From: Kibdelosporangium philippinense
Lineage (GTDB): Bacteria; Actinomycetota; Actinomycetes; Mycobacteriales; Pseudonocardiaceae
Length of the DNA: 64,000 bases
Direction of reading: 5' to 3'
Assembly: GCF_021390435.2 (NCBI RefSeq)
Contig: NZ_JAJVCN010000001.1
Coordinates: 1,116,001 to 1,180,000 of the forward strand
Of the stretch, positions 9,112 to 17,671 are shown in pieces. The notes under the pieces are model-generated. The model did no database searches and was not told where the DNA came from. It was given only the letters and a program-made list of their open reading frames with translations. Numbering within the stretch: position 1 is the first letter of the stretch; every line of letters starts with the position of its first letter. A program made the position numbers and the translations under genes.

Positions 9112-9897
9112 ATGATGTTCCGCCTTCTTGGGCCATTGGAGGTTTACGGTCCGGACGGCGCGTCGTTGCAGATAACGCAACACAAGCAACGGGCGTTGCT
9201 CTCGCTGTTGCTGCTCACCCCCGGTAATTGGGTGAGCGCGGACCTCATCCATGCGACGCTATGGGTGGGTAATTCGCCACGAAACGCGTTCGGCAGTATG
9301 AAGACATATGTGTCACAGCTCCGCCGAAAACTGGCTGACGCCAATGATCCAGAAAATCGGATCGAAAGCCGGGTCGGTGGCTACCGGGTGTTCGCCGACC
9401 GGCAGGAACTCGACGTGTTCCTGTTCGAGGAAGTGGCGCGCCGCGGTCGGGACGCGCTGCGCGACGGCGACCCTGGCAGGGCCGTCGAACACCTCAAGGC
9501 GGCGCTCGAACTGTGGCGCGGTGAACCCTTCGAGGAATTGCCCGAGGATGTCAGGAAGGCCGAGAACGTCAGGTTGGAGGAACAGCGCTGGGCCGTGCGT
9601 GAGGACTTGATCGATGCCCACGTCGCACTCGGCCAGCCGCATGTCGTTATTCCGACGCTACGCGCCCTGACAATGGAGGATCCCACGCGAGAACACCTGT
9701 GGTACAGATTGCTGGTTGCCCTGTGTCATTCCGGGCGGCGTGCCGAGGCGCTGGCCGCTTACCAGACAGCATATCGGTTCCTTGTCGATGAGCTCGGCAT
9801 TGAGCCGGGTGCTGAACTGAGGCAACTGCACCAACAGATGTTGGCCGGTGAAGCGGTGACCGTGCCGTTCCACCGAGACCTGCGTAAGATCCGCTGA
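9112..9897 (+). CDS. SARP-family transcriptional activator
   Basis: A 261-residue AfsR/SARP regulator. The N-terminal OmpR-like winged helix covers about residues 1-95 (MFRLLGPLEVYG opening, KQRALLSLLLL, then SMKTYVSQLRRKL as recognition helix). The bacterial transcriptional activation domain follows (EVARRGRDALRDGD, LELWRGEPFEELP, YRFLVDELGIEPGAEL). It is a short SARP with no ATPase domain, the class that switches on antibiotic clusters in actinomycetes by binding heptamer repeats beside promoters. ATG 9112 and ATG 9115 are both possible. It is the first gene of a regulatory block and could control the 20-28 kb cluster. Confidence 0.9.
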   Translation: MMFRLLGPLEVYGPDGASLQITQHKQRALLSLLLLTPGNWVSADLIHATLWVGNSPRNAFGSMKTYVSQLRRKLADANDPENRIESRVGGYRVFADRQELDVFLFEEVARRGRDALRDGDPGRAVEHLKAALELWRGEPFEELPEDVRKAENVRLEEQRWAVREDLIDAHVALGQPHVVIPTLRALTMEDPTREHLWYRLLVALCHSGRRAEALAAYQTAYRFLVDELGIEPGAELRQLHQQMLAGEAVTVPFHRDLRKIR

Positions 9898-9899
9898 GA

Positions 9900-10088
9900 A
9901 TGTCTGTGCGCGCCTATACCCGCCATGAACCGGAAATGAACCGTAGTAGGGCAGACTGGGTATGGCCGACGAAACTGTTCGGCTTTTCGCAGATCGGTGG
10001 CGGAATTCGCGTCACCGAGGCGGGGAAAACGCGTGTGGCGGTGACGGTGTGCGGGCACGATCACCGTCACACGCCTGACCTGGAGTAA
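9900..10088 (+). CDS. Small ORF between SARP and PqqD-like genes (doubtful)
   Basis: A 62-codon frame that starts 3 bp after the SARP stop and ends 5 bp before the PqqD-like gene. The product is basic and without recognisable domain or signal peptide. Its position suits translational coupling, and its size would suit a peptide precursor for the adjacent recognition protein, but it shows no clear leader/core split. No strong ribosome site is seen. It could be non-coding. Confidence 0.2.
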   Translation: MSVRAYTRHEPEMNRSRADWVWPTKLFGFSQIGGGIRVTEAGKTRVAVTVCGHDHRHTPDLE

Positions 10089-10092
10089 AACG

Positions 10093-10347
10093 ATGATCAG
10101 GCTGCGCGAGCGTGTCGACTTCGCTGAGACGGACTACGGAACGGCCCTGTTCGACGAGCTGAGTGGGCTGTACTGGCTGGTCAATTCGACGGGTGTGCTG
10201 GCATTACGCGTGCTGTTCGAAGGCGGCGACATCGACCAGGCGATCACCGCGGTGCTCGATCGCTACCTGGTGGATCGGGACACGGCGACCAGGGACTTGC
10301 ACAACTTGCTCGCACGGCTGCGCGAAGCGGGGCTGCTGACTGTCTGA
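10093..10347 (+). CDS. PqqD-family RiPP recognition protein (lasso B1-like)
   Basis: An 84-residue stand-alone PqqD/RRE protein. It has the family pattern: an N-terminal strand with TDYGTALFDELSG and YWLVNSTGV, then a helix, then a C-terminal winged helix ending in LLARLREAGLLTV. Such proteins bind leader peptides of ribosomally made peptides and deliver them to maturases; the sequence style is closest to the B1 proteins of lasso peptide loci. No B2 protease, asparagine-synthetase-like C protein or clear precursor lies in the window, so it is an orphan. GGAG lies about 10 bp ahead of the ATG. Confidence 0.75.
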   Translation: MIRLRERVDFAETDYGTALFDELSGLYWLVNSTGVLALRVLFEGGDIDQAITAVLDRYLVDRDTATRDLHNLLARLREAGLLTV

Positions 10348-10424
10348 GCGCATCCCTGGCGTGTGTCCGTCAATGGCCACTTTTTCCTGGTCTGTTCGTC
10401 AATGTCAACATACTGTGACACGGT

Positions 10425-11873
10425 ATGCGAAGGGTTGCGGATGCCCCGACGACCCGGGAGCGTTTTTGCAGGAGCTTAGGAGGCGATCTTCCCGCTGAGG
10501 TATCGAGTTTCATCGGGCGCCGGCACCAGATCGCCGAGGCCAAGAGGCTGTTGTCGGATAGCCGTCTGCTCACGCTGACCGGCGTCGGCGGGGTAGGCAA
10601 GACACGGCTGGCTGTGCGTGTCGCAGCCGGGATGAGGCGGCGGTTTTCCGCTGGCGTCCGGTTTGCCGAACTGGCCGCGTACCAGGATCCGGGATCGCCG
10701 GCCGCTGTCGTCGCCGCAGCCGTCGGGGCACCGGGTGCGGCGGACCGGCTGGTGACCGAAGTGTTGTCCAACCACCTGCGAGACAAGCAAATCCTGCTGG
10801 TTCTGGACAATTGCGAGCACCTGGTGGACGCGTGCGCGGCACTCGTCGGGCAACTGCTGACACAGGCACCTGGGCTGCGGATACTGGCCACAAGCCGGCA
10901 ACCTCTCGGGCTTGACTGCGAACAAGTCCTGCGCGTCCCGCCGTTGTGTGTACCGGACTTCGAACAAATGCCGCGGTCCGGCGATTTCGGCTGCTACGAC
11001 GCGGTCAGGCTGTTCACCGAGCGAACTTTCGCCGCCGCACCGGATTTCGTGATCGGGCCGGACAACCGGGTCGCGGTTGCCAGGGCCTGCCAGCTGTTGG
11101 AGGGTATCCCGCTGGCCATCGAACTCGCCGCGATGCGGCTGCGTGCCTTGTCCATCGAGCAGCTGCTGGAGCGGCTCGACGATCGCTACCGGTTGCTCAC
11201 CGGCGGCAGCCGCTCGTCTCGACCCCGCCATCAGAGTCTGCGGGCCGCGATGGACTGGAGTTTCGGCCTCTGTTCGCCTGCGGAACAACGGTTGTGGGTC
11301 CGGGCGTCGGTGTTCACCCGAGAGTTCGACAAGACGGCCGCCGAGGAGGTCTGCACCGACAACGATCTGCCAAGGCGAGAAGTGGCCGGCCTGCTCGCCA
11401 GGCTGGTTGACAAGTCGGTACTGACCAGTCGGGAAGACCACTTCCACATGCTCGACACAATCCGCGACTATGGACAGGACAGGCTCCATGGAGCCGATGA
11501 AAGGGCAGGACTGCGTCGACGGCACCGGGACTGGTCCCTGCGCCGGGCCGCACGTCCGGATCACGCCTTCGAAGCGAGCGTGCCGCACTCGATACCGGCC
11601 ATCGTCGACGCGCCAACGGACAACGCCGAACTGGTGGCGCACCAGGCCAAGCGCGCACGTCCGCCGGACGCGTCCCCGTTGACCCTCAGGGAACAGCAAG
11701 TCGCCCGCTTGGTCGCCGATGGCCTGTCGAACAAGGCGATCGCGGCGACGCAAAGCATCGCGCTGCGTACTGCCGAGGGACATGTTCAGCGAGTGCTGAC
11801 AAAGCTGGGGTTCACCTCCCGGAACCAGATCGCGGCGTGGTTCGCCGGCCGGCAGCCCGGACGTGACTCGTGA
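10425..11873 (+). CDS. NB-ARC ATPase/LuxR regulator lacking the TPR domain
   Basis: A 482-residue protein. The P-loop GVGGVGKT is at residues 53-60, Walker B at LLVLDNCEHLVD, sensor phrase LATSRQPLG, then the winged ARC region ending near LDTIRDYGQDRL. The C-terminal LuxR HTH is at about residues 417-470 (LTLREQQVARLVADGLSNKAI). Homologues such as the protein at 12891-15224 carry about 300 residues of TPR-like helices between these parts; here only about 45 residues join them, so the regulator is naturally short or has lost its sensor. Start ATG 10425 is not supported by a strong ribosome site. Confidence 0.8.
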   Translation: MRRVADAPTTRERFCRSLGGDLPAEVSSFIGRRHQIAEAKRLLSDSRLLTLTGVGGVGKTRLAVRVAAGMRRRFSAGVRFAELAAYQDPGSPAAVVAAAVGAPGAADRLVTEVLSNHLRDKQILLVLDNCEHLVDACAALVGQLLTQAPGLRILATSRQPLGLDCEQVLRVPPLCVPDFEQMPRSGDFGCYDAVRLFTERTFAAAPDFVIGPDNRVAVARACQLLEGIPLAIELAAMRLRALSIEQLLERLDDRYRLLTGGSRSSRPRHQSLRAAMDWSFGLCSPAEQRLWVRASVFTREFDKTAAEEVCTDNDLPRREVAGLLARLVDKSVLTSREDHFHMLDTIRDYGQDRLHGADERAGLRRRHRDWSLRRAARPDHAFEASVPHSIPAIVDAPTDNAELVAHQAKRARPPDASPLTLREQQVARLVADGLSNKAIAATQSIALRTAEGHVQRVLTKLGFTSRNQIAAWFAGRQPGRDS

Positions 11874-11997
11874 AGCACATCATGTGGCCAAGGGTGGCCA
11901 TTGGCGGGGATGCCGTGTTCCAACTGGCTGTGAAAGCGGCATTCTTGTGCGATGCGGATAACTGATCTCATCCACGACCGGGATCGATGAACACGCC

Positions 11998-12816
11998 ATG
12001 GTCGATGTCGCTGTCGTCACCGGCGCGGGCCGGGGCTTGGGCGCCGCGATCGCCGAGCGGCTGGCGCGGCGGGGAATGCACGTCGTGGTCACCGACAAGG
12101 ACGAAGTGGCCGCTCAGTCTACTGTGGATAGTTTGGCTGGATCGGGCGTGGCGCTCCGGATGGACGTCACCGATCCCGAATCGAATCGGGAGGTCGCGCG
12201 GCATGCGGCCCAGTTCGGCTCCCTGCGGGTGTGGATCTGCAATGCCGGCGTCCTGTTCACTGGCGGCGCCGGCGAAATCACCGACGAGGAGGTGCGACGC
12301 CAGGTTGAGGTAAACCTGCTCGGTGTGGTCTACGGCTGCCGCGCGGCCTTTGAGGTCATGCGGAAGGGAGACTTGTTGTGCCTGGCGTCGTTGGCCGCGC
12401 ACGGTCCGGTGCCGGGCCTCGCGGTGTACGCGGCAACCAAGGCAGCCGTCCTGAGCTTCTGCCACAGTGTCAACGTAGAGATGCGGGCCGCAGGCAAGGA
12501 CATCCATGCGCGGGCACTGTGTCCGGACACGACTGACACCCCAATGGTGCGGCAGGTGGCCGGAAGCCCTTCGTCGGCGATGTTGTTCACCGGCATGCGC
12601 TTGCTATCCGCCAGGGACGTGGCCGACGCCGCAGTGGGCATGCTCGATTCTCCGCGCGTTGTGCGCACCCTGCCCGTGTGGCGGGGTTTACTGCTGCGGA
12701 CCAGCGCTCTGGTTCCACGCCTGGCCGAACGAGCTGTACCGCTGCTGTGCGAGTACGGCGAGCGGAGACGTAGGCGGTTGCAGTCAGGCCGTGTCTCAAA
12801 GCCCCGTCCGCGATAG
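11998..12816 (+). CDS. Short-chain dehydrogenase/reductase
   Basis: A 272-residue classical SDR. The cofactor motif TGAGRGLG is at residues 8-15, ICNAGVLF is the NAG strand, LASLAAHG carries the catalytic serine and YAATK the catalytic Tyr/Lys pair at about residue 149. Asp after VVVTDKD suggests preference for NAD(H). The C-terminal tail is basic. It is isolated between two regulator genes on the same strand; substrate unknown. Confidence 0.85.
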   Translation: MVDVAVVTGAGRGLGAAIAERLARRGMHVVVTDKDEVAAQSTVDSLAGSGVALRMDVTDPESNREVARHAAQFGSLRVWICNAGVLFTGGAGEITDEEVRRQVEVNLLGVVYGCRAAFEVMRKGDLLCLASLAAHGPVPGLAVYAATKAAVLSFCHSVNVEMRAAGKDIHARALCPDTTDTPMVRQVAGSPSSAMLFTGMRLLSARDVADAAVGMLDSPRVVRTLPVWRGLLLRTSALVPRLAERAVPLLCEYGERRRRRLQSGRVSKPRPR

Positions 12817-12890
12817 CCGACACGACCTAAGGGAACTCGCTCGTCCGGCCGGTACGGCTGGACGTCGCCAGGGGTGACAGGAGGCAAGCG

Positions 12891-15224
12891 TTGGTGAAGG
12901 GCGCTGAGGGCAATCTGCCTGCCGAGGTGAGCAGTCTTGTCGGGCGTCATCGCGAAGTGGTCGAGGTCAAACGGCTGTTGTCCGCCGCTCGGTTGGTGAC
13001 TTTGACCGGTGTGGGCGGGGTCGGCAAGACGCGACTGGCGATACGGGTGGCTCAACAGGTCCGGCGGGCGTACGTGAATGGAGTGTGGTTGGTCGAGTTC
13101 GCGGCGTTGCAGGACTCGGTCTTGGTGGCGCGCACGGTGGTCGACGCGTTGGGGATATGTGATCGGTCTACCCGACTGCCGCTGGCGACGCTGGCGGAGA
13201 GTCTGGCGGACAAGCAACTGTTGTTGGTGCTGGACAACTGCGAGCATGTGGTTGAACCGTGTGCCGAACTGGTGACGACGGTGTTGGCGGCCGCTCCTGG
13301 GGTGCGGGTTCTGGCCACCAGTCGTCATGCGTTGCGTAGTGAGGGCGAACATATATTTCGGGTGTCTCCGTTGCCCTTGCCGGATTTGCGTGATGGCGTC
13401 GTCGATGGCGAGTTGGGGCGCAACGACGCGATGAGTTTGTTTGTGCAACGGGCGCGGGCTGTGGTGCCGGATTTGCGTGTCGATGGCAACGGTCAGTCGG
13501 TGATTGCGCGGATTTGTTGTCGGCTGGAAGGACTTCCGCTGGCGATCGAGATGGCGGCGGCCCGCGTTCGCGTGGTGACGGCGGAGCAGATCCTGCGGCG
13601 ATTGGACGATCGTTTTCGGTTTTTGGTTGGTGGCTGTCGTTCGGTGTTGCCGCGTCATCAAACCTTGGCGGCTGTGATCGGGTGGAGTTACGCGTTGTGC
13701 ACTCCGGCTGAGCAGGTGTTGTGGGCGCGGATGTCGGTGTTCGCAGGCGGGTTTGACCTCACGGCAGCGCAGACGGTGTGTGCCGGTGACGGTATCGAAC
13801 CGGATCAGGTGATCGACCTGGTCGACGGGTTGGTGGACAAGTCGGTGCTGACCAGGGAGCTGCACGGCACCCGAGCACGATTTCGGATGTTGGACGCGCT
13901 TCGCGAGTACGGCAGGCACGAACTCCGTGAACTGGGGGAGGTAGCGGAGTTGTGCCGTCGGCATCGGGACTATTACTTGAGGTTGGCTGAGCGAAACGAG
14001 CAGGAGTGGTTTGGTCCTGGACAGGCGGATATTTTCGAGCGGACTCGGCTCGAGCATGCGAATCTTCGGGCCGCGTTGGAGTTCTGCCTGAGTGGTCCTG
14101 GACAGGCGCGGATCGGTTTATGCCTGGCCGGGACGTTGTGGTTCTACTGGGCTGGATGTGGAATATTGGGCGAGGGGCGGCATTGGCTCGACTGGGCTTT
14201 GAGCGCGGACACGCGGCCGAGCCAGGAGCGGGCGAAGGCGTTGTGGGTCAACGGCTATGTGTCCACGTTGCAGGGTGACGTGACATCAGCCGTGAAAATG
14301 TTGGAGGAATGCCGCGACTACGCACTGCAGGTAGGTGATGAAGTCGCGTTGGCCTATGCCACCCATCGGCTGGGCTGCAACGCACTGGTCCGCGATGACC
14401 TGGTCGTAGCGCGGGAACTGTTCGAGGAAGCGCAGGCGCAGTATCTGCGTCTTGGCGAGATGAACAGCAATGTGCTGATGGCGTGGGCTGAGCTGGCTGT
14501 CACCGCGGTTTTTCGTGCTGACCTCGACGGGGCCGCCGCCATCTGCCAGGAGGCGTGTGCGATCGGGGACAAATATGGCGAGCGGTGGGCCAACGCCTAC
14601 GTGAAGTACGCACAGGCCGTGATCGCGTTGAGCCGTGGGAAGCATGCTGAGGCAACCAGCCACGGCCGCCACTGTTTACAAACCCTGCGCACCTTCGACG
14701 ACCTGCTAGGCATCGCGCTGGCCATCGAGGTCCTCGCGTGGAGCGCCGCCGCACAGGGCATGCCGGACCGTGCCGGTGTCCTGCTCGGCGCCGCTGCCAG
14801 GATCTGGCCGTCGGTCGGCTACCCCATGTTCGGTTCCAAGTCCTTCGGCGCCCCGCACCAGCAATGTATGGCCGCCACCCGCCGTGCCCTCGGTGATGCC
14901 GAGTTCGATGCCGCTTTCGGCAGGGGCAAGGCGTTCACCATCGACGAAGCCATCACCTACACCCTCGACGAGGACACCCCGCCCCAGGCGCGCACGCCGG
15001 CACCCCAGCTGGCCGCCTCGCTCACCCGCCGGGAACACCAGGTCGCCGAATTGATCGCCGAAGGCCAGTCCAACAAGGAGATCGCCGCCACGCTCGTGAT
15101 CGCCCTGCGCACTGCCGAAGGCCATGTCCAACGTGTCCTCGCCAAACTCGGGTTCACCAACCGTGCTCAGCTCGCGTCCTGGGTCGTCGAACAACGACAC
15201 GGACGGACTGCCGGAGGTGGCTGA
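12891..15224 (+). CDS. NB-ARC/TPR/LuxR-family regulator
   Basis: A 777-residue regulator with three parts. An NB-ARC ATPase has its P-loop GVGGVGKT at about residues 40-47 and Walker B in LLLVLDNCEHVVE. A central TPR-like helical region follows (RLEHANLRAALEFCL onward). A C-terminal LuxR HTH begins at LTRREHQVAELIAEG. It starts at TTG 12891 or GTG 12894, behind GGAGG. Its ATPase and HTH closely resemble those of the protein at 10425-11873, so the two are likely paralogues. Ligand and target unknown. Confidence 0.88.
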   Translation: MVKGAEGNLPAEVSSLVGRHREVVEVKRLLSAARLVTLTGVGGVGKTRLAIRVAQQVRRAYVNGVWLVEFAALQDSVLVARTVVDALGICDRSTRLPLATLAESLADKQLLLVLDNCEHVVEPCAELVTTVLAAAPGVRVLATSRHALRSEGEHIFRVSPLPLPDLRDGVVDGELGRNDAMSLFVQRARAVVPDLRVDGNGQSVIARICCRLEGLPLAIEMAAARVRVVTAEQILRRLDDRFRFLVGGCRSVLPRHQTLAAVIGWSYALCTPAEQVLWARMSVFAGGFDLTAAQTVCAGDGIEPDQVIDLVDGLVDKSVLTRELHGTRARFRMLDALREYGRHELRELGEVAELCRRHRDYYLRLAERNEQEWFGPGQADIFERTRLEHANLRAALEFCLSGPGQARIGLCLAGTLWFYWAGCGILGEGRHWLDWALSADTRPSQERAKALWVNGYVSTLQGDVTSAVKMLEECRDYALQVGDEVALAYATHRLGCNALVRDDLVVARELFEEAQAQYLRLGEMNSNVLMAWAELAVTAVFRADLDGAAAICQEACAIGDKYGERWANAYVKYAQAVIALSRGKHAEATSHGRHCLQTLRTFDDLLGIALAIEVLAWSAAAQGMPDRAGVLLGAAARIWPSVGYPMFGSKSFGAPHQQCMAATRRALGDAEFDAAFGRGKAFTIDEAITYTLDEDTPPQARTPAPQLAASLTRREHQVAELIAEGQSNKEIAATLVIALRTAEGHVQRVLAKLGFTNRAQLASWVVEQRHGRTAGGG

Positions 15225-15259
15225 GAGGCGGTGCTCTGAAAACAAGCGCCACCTCCGGC
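15210..15259 (+). terminator. Long-loop hairpin after the LuxR gene
   Basis: Perfect 12-bp arms (GCCGGAGGTGGC and its complement) separated by 26 bases, with the stop codon of the LuxR gene in the left arm. There is no T-tract. It is a possible terminator or mRNA-end hairpin. Confidence 0.4.
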
Positions 15260-15442
15260 TGCCGCCACGAACACCGTCCTGGCGTGAGGGGCTTACCCGG
15301 GGAACCTCCCTCGAACTCCCCGTGTCAGGCCGGTGTTGTGGATCGTGACGTCGCGGAGCGTTTCCTCACCCGCCCTACACGTCGGCATCGCAGATGTTGA
15401 GCACGGCCTGTGCCGCGCGGATGGGACGAGATCTACGACAGC

Positions 15443-15925
15443 TCACGGTCGTTCGGCTCCTTGGCTGGCTGGCGGATCTTGGCCGCGGATCTCTGTCGCG
15501 GCATTGGTGGTGAGGTCCCGCAAGACGACCGAAAACGACCGGATGGCCGCCAGGGTGCAGTTCAAGCCTTGTGCCGTTGGGAGATGCACCGACAAGTCGA
15601 GGTCACGGACGCCCCGCACCGATCCGTCGTCCGCCGCTGTGTAGCCGGGAGCGTCTTCCGCCGTCCCGGTGGCGCGTACGGACATCACGATGTTGCCTGC
15701 CCGCTGGCACACCGCGTTGACCGTGCCACGTGCCTTTATCGCGATAGTCGTCGTCGCGCCAGGCTCGAGACCTGCCTCCCGGAAGCTCACGGTGAGCACA
15801 TCGCCTCGCCACCTGGCTTTGGCTTCGACAAAGCCAGCCGAGGCGTCAGCCGGGCCGCCGGTCGCCGTGACCGTCGCGAGCACAACCGGAACCGCGGCCA
15901 GTCGCCGCAACCATGTCATAGCCAT
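15443..15925 (-). CDS. Small secreted protein of unknown function
   Basis: A 160-residue protein with a Sec signal peptide (basic TWLRR, hydrophobic stretch, cleavage near ADASA). ATG 15925 is chosen because GGGAGGGG lies 7 bases ahead of it. The mature part is beta-rich with two cysteines (in AVCQRAG and GLNCTLAA) that could form a disulfide. I recognise no domain. It is monocistronic and faces the LuxR gene tail to tail. Confidence 0.6.
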   Translation of the reverse strand: MAMTWLRRLAAVPVVLATVTATGGPADASAGFVEAKARWRGDVLTVSFREAGLEPGATTTIAIKARGTVNAVCQRAGNIVMSVRATGTAEDAPGYTAADDGSVRGVRDLDLSVHLPTAQGLNCTLAAIRSFSVVLRDLTTNAATEIRGQDPPASQGAERP

Positions 15926-16347
15926 GGTCTTCCCCTCCCTTCGTTGGATGGTTCGCGCATTCATCCGGCCCGGGGGCTGTACTCCTGGTGCGACAGCGTG
16001 ATCACGTGTTCACAATGGACGGACGTTGTCCCGCCCGTCCCGATGCATGGTTGGTTCCGTTGCCTCCGCTCTCGAACCCGATGCCCTCGTCGGTGTCCAT
16101 GAGCCGGATGAGGCGACAACGACGGCCAAGAATTGCGGGCATGTCATCACCTTCCTTCGGTGTGGCCTGTGAGCCGCCACGCGTGCTCGCAGGCCACAGT
16201 GGACACAGGTTAGGTGGCCGGCAGGTAGTTCACGCAGCCGGCGACCCGGTGGCGGTGGCGCTTGCTCCATTTCGCGCGTGACTTCGCGTAGTCGACACAA
16301 CCGCTGAAAGTGCCCCACCGGAAAAACGACCTTCTCTCTGAAGAGAA

Positions 16348-16548
16348 TCAACAAAGTTCGTGCACTCGCGTACGAACAAGATTAAAAACCGTGGTGACCG
16401 GCTGTGCGGTCACCACCTCCCAGTCGTCTCGCGGCTGAGTTCCGCGCGTCAACACTTTTACCTCGATACCGGCTTTCGGCAATATTGAGCGGTGGCGTAA
16501 CGCGGCAGTGGCGACAATGTGCCACGCGCCGCCTCGGTGTGCTTTCAC
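16348..16548 (-). pseudogene. Remnant resembling an AbiEi-type antitoxin C-terminus
   Basis: This lies in an otherwise gene-free 800-bp stretch (15926-16732). The frame reads WHIVATAALRHRSILPKAG, then EVKVLTRG, then DDWEVVTAQPVTTVFNLV. This order resembles the middle of AbiEi-like antitoxin proteins, where a strand pair with RR..LPK..G is followed by a PVTT...T..D element. The protein stops soon after, and neither the N-terminal winged helix nor a partner toxin is visible. I call it a degenerate fragment; the match is by eye and modest. Confidence 0.35.
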
Positions 16549-16680
16549 AGCATTGCGAGCACAGGTTGTGGCTGGAAGGCGACATTGGCCATATACGTCG
16601 GCGACGACGAAAGGCCTGAGTACCGCGCCGCAGCGTCGGCGGAGTTGGTCAGGCCGAGTGCCAGTCGCAGTAGCACGACC

Positions 16681-16712
16681 GGTCTGCTTGCCAGTGCGGT
16701 GACAAGCAGACC
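16681..16712 (-). terminator. Hairpin downstream of the epimerase gene
   Basis: Arms GGTCTGCTTG and CAAGCAGACC (10 bp, perfect) with a 12-base loop, 20 bp beyond the stop of the minus-strand epimerase gene. No T-run is seen, as is common in high-GC actinomycetes. Confidence 0.5.
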
Positions 16713-16732
16713 TTTCACACTCGCTGGTCGGA

Positions 16733-17671
16733 TCAGAGGTAGGGAGACAGCTTCAGCAGCGATCGGCGGATGAGCGGACGGACGATCGGTATGACCATTC
16801 TGGACACTCGGGAGTAGGAGAACCGGGTTACGTAGTCCATGATTTCGTCGAAGGAGTGCCGTTGGTATCGCAGCACTTCCTCACTTTCCCTGGTGTCAAG
16901 CCAATCTGCCGGGAACGGCACGTCGGTGAAAGCCTCGTCCGGGAGTGCTCCGATACCAAGCGGGGCGAGTGAGCCTTCCACGAGATCCCGATAGCGGATC
17001 TGACACCGCACGCCGCCACCGATCAACCATGTCCGGCCCCAGATCGGCGCGCCGCCGACGCCGTTGGCGATGGCGAGTCCGACGTCGTCGACATGGGCCA
17101 ACTCCATGCGGTTGGCCAACGGGATCTCGTACATCAACGGCACCGGCTTCTGACGGTACTTCGGCGGCACGTCAGCGAACCGGAAGATGGCCCACGGAAC
17201 CGCGGCCTTGCGTACCAGCTGTTCGCAGGTGATCTTGTGCTGCGAGTACTCGTTCGTCACGGCGACGGGATCGCGGCCGCTCCGTGGCGGATTCAGGTGC
17301 TGGGTCCGGCCGAAGACGCTCAATGTCGATGCGAACACGATCCTCGCCGAATGCCTGCCGGCCGCCTGGAGCACGTTCACGGTGCCATCGACGTTGACCG
17401 CGCGGGCCGAGACCGGGTCTTCGTCGAGAACCGGTGGCAGGACGAATGCCAAGTGCACAACCACATCTTGGCCGCGGACCGCGGCGTCGACGGTGTTCCG
17501 GTCACGGACGTCGCCCCACACGACATCGGTCCGTCCCTTGAACGTGTGCGCTCTCTTGCGGTTCACCGGCGTGGGCAAGTCCAGACAACGCACGGTGTTT
17601 CCGTGGGAGAGAAGGCTTTGCACCGCGCTGCACCCGATGTTGCCCAACCCGCCGGTCACCAACACGTTCAC
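16733..17671 (-). CDS. NAD-dependent epimerase/dehydratase-family protein
   Basis: A 312-residue extended SDR. TGGLGNIG at residues 6-13 binds NAD(P), VVHLAFV follows, ASTLSVFG carries the Ser/Thr, and EYSQHK is the YxxxK active site. The C-terminal third is substrate-binding and ends with an unusually basic, hydrophobic tail. Its GTG start abuts the stop codon of the upstream gene (17672-18415) with no gap, so the two form an operon. Substrate unknown; a nucleotide sugar or a steroid/lipid ketone would fit the family. Confidence 0.82.
   Translation of the reverse strand: MNVLVTGGLGNIGCSAVQSLLSHGNTVRCLDLPTPVNRKRAHTFKGRTDVVWGDVRDRNTVDAAVRGQDVVVHLAFVLPPVLDEDPVSARAVNVDGTVNVLQAAGRHSARIVFASTLSVFGRTQHLNPPRSGRDPVAVTNEYSQHKITCEQLVRKAAVPWAIFRFADVPPKYRQKPVPLMYEIPLANRMELAHVDDVGLAIANGVGGAPIWGRTWLIGGGVRCQIRYRDLVEGSLAPLGIGALPDEAFTDVPFPADWLDTRESEEVLRYQRHSFDEIMDYVTRFSYSRVSRMVIPIVRPLIRRSLLKLSPYL

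Noticed and set aside
9900..10347. Complete lasso peptide cluster
   Set aside because: Only a B1/PqqD-like gene is present; no B2 protease, no cyclase and no convincing precursor.
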